Assembly (NCBI RefSeq): GCF_000306785.1
Contig: NC_017955.1
Location: forward strand, 2,976,001 to 3,040,000
DNA length: 64,000 bases
From: Modestobacter italicus
Lineage (GTDB): Bacteria > Actinomycetota > Actinomycetes > Mycobacteriales > Geodermatophilaceae
Direction: 5' to 3'
This document shows positions 59,392 to 64,000 of this stretch, piece by piece. The position numbers were made by a program, and so were the translations under genes. Within the stretch, counting starts at the first letter, position 1. Each line of letters begins with the position of its first letter. The notes under the pieces are model-generated. The model did not search any database. It was not told the DNA's origin and was given only the letters and a program-made list of their open reading frames with translations.

Positions 59392-60092
59392 GGAGATGCC
59401 CTTCAGTCGCTGTGAGACGGGGACCGGCGGTCGGTGGGTGCAGACCGCGTGCTCCCCGCTGAGACATCCCAGCGTGGGCGCTGTCACCTGCGTGCGCAAC
59501 GAGTACCCGGTCCACCCGGCACGGGACCGCGGTCGAGCGGCAGCCGGGGCTGCCGCGCTGCCCCGTCTGGACCGGCGTCGACGAACGTGAAGGGCGACGG
59601 GGTGGCCCGCGCGGTCCCCCAGGGGAACGCGACCCCCGGCCCGCTCTGGCGCGAGCCCTGGACGAGGAGGAGCGGATCGGCGAGGAGGTCGAACACCACG
59701 CGGCGGCGACCGCCCGGCTGCGGTCCCGCGATCCCGCCGTCACCCACCAGATCTCCCGTCCGCCGACCCCGGGAGCAGGCAGTCGGTGCCGCCGGTCGAG
59801 CCGACGAGCCTCACGGGAAGACCGGCCCGACGATGACGGTGAGGTCGGCGTCGAAGGTGGCCGGGTCCCACCACGCGTGATCGAGCACGACCGGGCCCGG
59901 ACAGCGCTCGGCCAGACCTCCCTCGGGGTAGCCGAAGTGCTCGGCCAGCGCCGACTCGATCAACTCGCCGCGCCGACCTGCGATCCTGCTCCGAGCACCC
60001 TTCCGGTCATGGCCGTCCTCCCGTCCGGTTCGATGACGCGACCGCACCCCAACCGGTTGTCGGGCGCCGCGTCACTGGCCCATGCTGACCCA
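59392..60092. other. Divergent GH3/uxaC upstream region with a possible broken small gene
   Basis: About 700 bp. On the minus strand a good ribosome site (GGAGGACGGCC) precedes an ATG at 60010. The first frame stops after 16 codons, but a shifted frame continues RRGELIESALAEHFGYPEGG, then VVLDHAWWDPATFDADLTVI to a stop at 59811, which looks protein-like. This could be a short frameshifted gene I do not recognise. The rest shows no gene. No regulator is encoded here. Confidence 0.35.
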
Positions 60093-61520
60093 GTGAGTGT
60101 GACGCAGACCTCCCCGCAACTGGTCCTGCATCCCGACCGATTGCTGCCCGCCGAGCCCGAGGTCCGCGCGATCGCACGCCGGATCCACGACGCGGTGCAG
60201 GACCTGCCGATCATCTCCCCTCACGGGCACGTGGACCCGCGGCTGCTGCTGGACGATGCGCCGTTCCCCGACCCGGCGACCCTGTTCATCACGCCCGACC
60301 ACTACGTGACCCGGCTGCTGCACGCCGACGGGGTGGGCCTGGACGAGCTCGGCGTCGGCGAGGGTCCGCTCGACGAGGACCGCGCCCGTGCGGTGTGGCG
60401 CCGCCTCTGCGAGCACTGGCACGTCTACCGCGGCACGCCTGTGCGCTACTGGCTGGAGATGGAGCTCGCGGACATCTTCGGGGTCACCCAGCGCCCGTCG
60501 GCCGCCTCCGCCGACGTGATCTACGACCAGGTCGCCGAGCGTCTCGGTCAGGACGCCTACCGGCCGCGCGCGCTCTACGAGCGCTTCGACATCTCGGTGC
60601 TGGTCACGACCGACGACCCCTGCGACACCCTGGCCGACCACGCCGCGCTGGCCGCCGACCCCGCCTGGTCGGGGCGGGTGATCCCGGCGTTTCGGCCCGA
60701 CGCCTACCTCGAGGCGGGCGCGCTCGGCTGGCCCGACGCCGTGCGCCGGCTCGGCGAGGCCGCCGACATCGACACCGGCGACTTCGCCGGGTACGTGCAG
60801 GCCCTGGAGGAGCGCCGCCGCCACTTCATCGCGCACGGGGGGCGGTCGGCCGACCACAGCCATCCCGACGTGCGCACCGACCCCCTCGAGCCCGCTGAGG
60901 CCGAGCGCATCCACGCTGCAGCGCTGGCCGGCGAGGCCACGCCGGAGGAGGCGGTGGCCTTCCGCCGGAACATGCTGCTGGAGATGGCCCGGATGTCGTG
61001 CGACGACGGCCTGGTGATGACCCTGCACCCGGGGGTGCGCCGCGACCACCACCGGCCGACGGCCGAGCGCTTCGGGCGGGACGTCGGTTGCGACATCCCG
61101 ATCCGGGTGGAGTTCGCCGATGCGCTGCGGCCCGTGCTGGAGCGCTACGGCACCCACCCGGACTTCCACCTGGTCGCGTTCACCCTCGACGAGACGGTGT
61201 GGTCGCGGGAGCTGGCGCCGATGGCGGGGTTCTACCCGTCGGTCTACGTCGGGGTGCCGTGGTGGTTCCTCGACGCACCGGACGCCCAGCGCCGGTTCCG
61301 CGACGCGGTCACCGAGACCGCCGGCTTCTCCCGCACCTCCGGTTTCGTCGACGACACCCGAGCCTTCTGCTCGATCCCGGCCCGCCACGACTTGTCCCGG
61401 CGCATCGACTCGGGGGTGCTGGCCCGGCTGGTCGCCGAGCACCGGCTGTCGGAGGAGGAGGCCGTCGACACCGCCGTCGACCTCGTGACGACGCAGCCGA
61501 CCCGGGTGTTCAAGCTGTGA
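60093..61520 (+). CDS. uxaC: Glucuronate (uronate) isomerase
   Basis: About 475 residues, GTG 60093 (GTG 60099 possible; no clear ribosome site), close to the usual 470. Amidohydrolase-superfamily uronate isomerase: metal motif SPHGHVDPRLLL near residue 48, RPVRYWLE-like (TPVRYWLEMEL), LVTTDDPCDTLADHA, VMTLHPGVRRDH and VGVPWWFLDAPDAQRRFRDA. Converts D-glucuronate to D-fructuronate. The stop overlaps the uxuB GTG, so the two successive pathway steps are co-translated. Substrate would come from beta-glucuronidase at 32.6 kb. Confidence 0.95.
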   Translation: MSVTQTSPQLVLHPDRLLPAEPEVRAIARRIHDAVQDLPIISPHGHVDPRLLLDDAPFPDPATLFITPDHYVTRLLHADGVGLDELGVGEGPLDEDRARAVWRRLCEHWHVYRGTPVRYWLEMELADIFGVTQRPSAASADVIYDQVAERLGQDAYRPRALYERFDISVLVTTDDPCDTLADHAALAADPAWSGRVIPAFRPDAYLEAGALGWPDAVRRLGEAADIDTGDFAGYVQALEERRRHFIAHGGRSADHSHPDVRTDPLEPAEAERIHAAALAGEATPEEAVAFRRNMLLEMARMSCDDGLVMTLHPGVRRDHHRPTAERFGRDVGCDIPIRVEFADALRPVLERYGTHPDFHLVAFTLDETVWSRELAPMAGFYPSVYVGVPWWFLDAPDAQRRFRDAVTETAGFSRTSGFVDDTRAFCSIPARHDLSRRIDSGVLARLVAEHRLSEEEAVDTAVDLVTTQPTRVFKL

Positions 61521-62905
61521 CCGGCCGGGAGCTGACCCGACGGGCAGGAGCCGGCCGGGCCGCGGCCCCTGTCCGGCTGGTGCACCTGGGGTTGGGCAAC
61601 TTCTTCCGCGCCCACCAGGCCTGGTACACCGAGCACGCGCCCGACGCCGGCGACTGGGGCATCGCCGCCTTCAGCGGCCGCAGCGCCGACCTGCCCAACC
61701 AGCTCACCGCCCAGGAGGGGCTGTACACCCTGATCACCCGGGCGGCCGAGGGTGACCGGTTCGAGGTCGTCGGCAGCCTCTCCGCGGCGTACCCGGGCGG
61801 AGAGCACGAGGCCTGGCTGGACCATCTCGCCTCCTCCGACGTCGCAGCGGTCACGGTGACCGTGACCGAGGCCGGCTACGTGCGCAGCGCCGACGGCGGG
61901 CTGGACCGCGACAGGCCCGAGGTGCGCCAGGACGTCGACGCCCTGCGCCGCGATCTGGCCGCGCCCGTGCGCACCACCCCGGCCCGGCTGCTCGCCGGGT
62001 TCGCGGCGCGACGGCGGTCCGATGCCGGACCGATCGCGCTGGTCCCCTGTGACAACGTCGCGGGCAACGGCGCCATCGCCGTGGGGGTCGTGCGCGACCT
62101 GGCCGAGATGGTCGACCCGCAACTGGCGGACTGGTGTGCCGAGCACGTCTCGAAGGTCACCACGATGGTCGATCGGATCACCCCTCGTACCGACCCGGGC
62201 GACGAACGCATCGTCGCCGAGGGCCCTGGGTGGATCGACCGGGCGCCGGTGGCCACCGAGCCGTTCGCCGAGTGGGTGCTGAGCGGCGCCTTCCCGGCAG
62301 GCCGGCCGAGCTGGCAGGACGCCGGAGCGAGGTTCAGCGACGACATCGTCCCCTTCGAGCACCGCAAGCTCTGGCTGCTCAACGGCGCCCACTCGCTGCT
62401 GGCCTACGCCGGCTCCATCCGCGGGCACACCACCGTGGCCGAGGCGGTCACCGACGAGACGTGCCGCAGCTGGATGCAGCAGTGGTGGGACGAGGCCGTC
62501 GCGCACCTGGACCTGCCCGCCGCCGACCTGCAGACCTACCGCGAGGCGCTGGTGACCCGGTTCGCCAACCCGCGGATCCGGCACAGCCTGGCCCAGATCG
62601 CGACCGACGGCTCGCAGAAGCTGCCGGAGCGGATCCTGCCGGTCGTGGCCGAGGAGCGCTCGACCGGGCGGATGCCGGAGGGGGCAGTGCGGGTGCTCGC
62701 CGCCTGGGTCTGCCACCTGCGTGGCCACGGTGTTCCGGTGGCGGACCCCCGCGCCGACGAGCTGACCCGTCGCGCTGCCGGCCCGCTGCCCGACGCGGCC
62801 CGCCGCGTCCTGGACACCCTCGATCCGCACGTCGGCGCCGACGGCGAGCTCGTGGCCGCGGTGGCGGCGGACGCCGAGCGCTTGGAGCGGGAGGCCGGGA
62901 CATGA
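61517..62905 (+). CDS. uxuB: Fructuronate reductase (mannonate oxidoreductase)
   Basis: 462 residues, GTG overlapping the uxaC stop. Polyol-specific long-chain dehydrogenase family: N-terminal VRLVHLGLGNFFRAHQAWYT with the NAD loop, the ALVPCDNVAGNGAIA segment, SKVTTMVDRITPR near residue 215, and KLWLLNGAHSLLAYAG with the catalytic Lys/Asn/His region near residue 285. Reduces D-fructuronate to D-mannonate with NADH. Mannonate dehydratase (UxuA) is not within the window. Confidence 0.93.
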   Translation: MTGRELTRRAGAGRAAAPVRLVHLGLGNFFRAHQAWYTEHAPDAGDWGIAAFSGRSADLPNQLTAQEGLYTLITRAAEGDRFEVVGSLSAAYPGGEHEAWLDHLASSDVAAVTVTVTEAGYVRSADGGLDRDRPEVRQDVDALRRDLAAPVRTTPARLLAGFAARRRSDAGPIALVPCDNVAGNGAIAVGVVRDLAEMVDPQLADWCAEHVSKVTTMVDRITPRTDPGDERIVAEGPGWIDRAPVATEPFAEWVLSGAFPAGRPSWQDAGARFSDDIVPFEHRKLWLLNGAHSLLAYAGSIRGHTTVAEAVTDETCRSWMQQWWDEAVAHLDLPAADLQTYREALVTRFANPRIRHSLAQIATDGSQKLPERILPVVAEERSTGRMPEGAVRVLAAWVCHLRGHGVPVADPRADELTRRAAGPLPDAARRVLDTLDPHVGADGELVAAVAADAERLEREAGT

Positions 62906-63002
62906 GCGAGCGGGCGGCTCACGCATGGACGCAGCAGCGCCGTGGACGAAGTCGACGAGCGCCGGCGAGGAGGGGCGTGAGACACCCCTGTCGACCACGC
63001 CC

Positions 63003-63711
63003 TCATGCGGCGCGGCCGAGTGCCTTGCGGTTGGCGACGTGCTCGGCCTCGCTGTGACGCACGCCCTGGGCCAGGCAGTGCCAGCGGACCTCCAACCAGC
63101 GGTTGCCGAAGGCGCCCAGGGCGGCGTCGAGGTAGGGGTGTTGCACCAGTCGGCGAGAGCGGGTGCGTCGGCTCCGCCTGGACTTCCGCGTCACCGGTGC
63201 TCGGCCGGCGTGGTACGGCGACCCGTCGCAGGACTCGCACTGGTCGATCTGCTCGCCGTCCTCACCGGCGACCCGAGCGGCGAGGACGTCCCCCAGGCCC
63301 GGGGAGCTCAGGTGGCTCACCTCGCCCGGGAAGGTGTTTCCCGGGTCAGGGTCCTCGACCGCGCGGTCGCGGGTGGCGCGCTCGTAGTCGCCGGCGATCG
63401 CCCGCAGTCCCCCACCGAGCCAGCCGTGCTGGATCAGCTGCTCGAGCCCGGCGTGCCGGTCCAGCGCCAGCAGGTAGCCGATCCGGGCATCCTCGCCGGA
63501 TCCTCCTTCCGCGCCGGGCCGCTGCGATGGGCGACCAGGTCGTGGTCGACCGACAGCGCGGTGAACCCAGCGTCGACCAGCAGCCGTACCGGGTCTCCAG
63601 CACCACCCGCACCTCGGCCGGGTCCGGCTCGAGGGCCAGGCAGTGAGCCAACCCGTCGGGGCCGATGTCGATGCGGAGGTCTTCGATGACGCGCTTCTCA
63701 GACCCTCCCAA
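63003..63711 (-). mobile_element. Decayed IS110-family transposase
   Basis: Minus-strand fragments of an IS110-type transposase in at least two frames: DPAEVRVVLETRYG near 63600, LLALDRHAGLEQLI and DYERATRDRAVEDPDPGNTF in the middle, AGRAPVTRKS, and the C-terminus GAFGNRWLEVRWHCLAQGVR ..HVANRKALGRAA to the stop at 63003. Several frameshifts and an internal deletion relative to the roughly 400-residue family. Inactive. It separates uxaC-uxuB from the carrier gene. Confidence 0.78.
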
Positions 63712-63749
63712 GGGCGCCGGATGACAGACCCGTCGAGAAAGAATCCGTC

Positions 63750-64000
63750 ATGGTGAGCGACTCCACCCGGACCAGCGCCGACGAGAGACTGCCCCGCAGC
63801 CGGGTCGTCGGGTACTCGCTGGGCGACGTGGCGAACAACGTCTCGTTCATGATGACGTCGCTGTTCCTCATGGCGTACATGACCGACATCGCCGGCGTCC
63901 CCGCCGCCATCGCAGGCATCATCTACGGCGTCACGAAGATCTGGGCCGGTGTCACCGACCTGATCGCCGGCAACACCGTCGGGCGCAGGGAGACGAAGTG
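63750..64000 (+). CDS. GPH-family sugar/glucuronide:cation symporter (5' part)
   Basis: First 83 residues, running off the window. ATG 63750 (or GTG 63753). VVGYSLGDVANNVSFMMTSLFLMAYMTDIAGVPAAIAGIIYGVTKIWAGVTDL fits the first two TM helices and the conserved Asp region of the glycoside-pentoside-hexuronide family, to which UidB-type glucuronide carriers belong. Next to uxaC-uxuB it probably imports hexuronides or beta-glucuronides for the cytosolic beta-glucuronidase. A decayed IS110 element lies immediately upstream. Confidence 0.85.
   Translation, partial: MVSDSTRTSADERLPRSRVVGYSLGDVANNVSFMMTSLFLMAYMTDIAGVPAAIAGIIYGVTKIWAGVTDLIAGNTVGRRETK

Noticed and set aside
1-64000. tRNA, rRNA, phage integrase or att sites
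   Set aside because: No cloverleaf-like sequence, ribosomal sequence, intact recombinase or phage structural gene was seen. Only transposase remnants occur.

Overview
The window is very GC-rich DNA with GTG and ATG starts, many 4-base stop/start overlaps (ATGA, GTGA) and typical actinobacterial families (DUF3040, DUF6325-like, seven-gene Mrp antiporter, P450/ferredoxin pairs). It looks like an actinobacterial chromosome or large replicon. The mix recalls Geodermatophilaceae (Blastococcus, Modestobacter), but that is an impression from gene content, not a placement. I saw no tRNA, rRNA or CRISPR array.

Layout. (1) 34-9298: a tightly coupled nine-gene catabolic operon: cytochrome P450, ferredoxin, ferredoxin reductase, two phosphotriesterase-like proteins (the first has lost most metal ligands), FAD monooxygenase, HSL-type esterase, MBL-fold hydrolase and CocE/NonD hydrolase. 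Its substrate is not identifiable from sequence. (2) 9403-13372: a chemoreceptor, then a MarR regulator and a DHA2-type MFS exporter. (3) 14367-20072: a complete mrpABCDEFG Na+/H+ antiporter operon, preceded by a broken copy of a transporter that is intact at 24.4 kb. (4) 20.5-22.3 kb: universal stress protein genes (one decayed, one intact) and a DUF3040 membrane protein. (5) 22.5-29.8 kb: a sulfate-ester module of two SulP permeases, an SBF/SLC10-type transporter, a type I sulfatase and the formylglycine-generating enzyme needed to activate it. (6) 29.8-43.3 kb: a segment bounded by two near-identical 743-bp inverted copies of an FMN-reductase gene. It holds an orphan PTS EIIC, beta-glucuronidase, an SMP-30 lactonase-like gene, AI-2E, UPF0126, M20, DUF308, DUF421 and pirin genes. 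(7) 43.3-57.1 kb: stress and housekeeping genes (FUSC, MscS, glucose-6-phosphate dehydrogenase, STAS, DUF421 and others) mixed with pseudogenes of NDH-2, ureG/ureD, DUF3040 and FUSC. (8) 57.2-64.0 kb: a GH3 beta-glucosidase, uxaC and uxuB, a decayed IS110 transposase and the start of a GPH-family sugar/glucuronide carrier.

How it fits together. Beta-glucuronidase, UxaC, UxuB and the GPH carrier form the upper part of a glucuronide pathway (mannonate dehydratase and the KDG steps are not in the window). The sulfatase, its activator, an SLC10-like transporter and sulfate permeases form a sulfate-ester pathway. With the P450/esterase operon, the window is rich in functions that would strip and oxidise conjugated (sulfated, glucuronidated) organic compounds. 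That unifying role is inference.

A striking second theme is paralogy with decay. SBF, USP, DUF3040 and FUSC each occur as one intact and one broken copy. SulP, DUF421 and FMN reductase occur as two intact copies. The phosphotriesterase pair has one intact and one ligand-depleted member. IS3-like and IS110-like transposase remnants mark past rearrangement.
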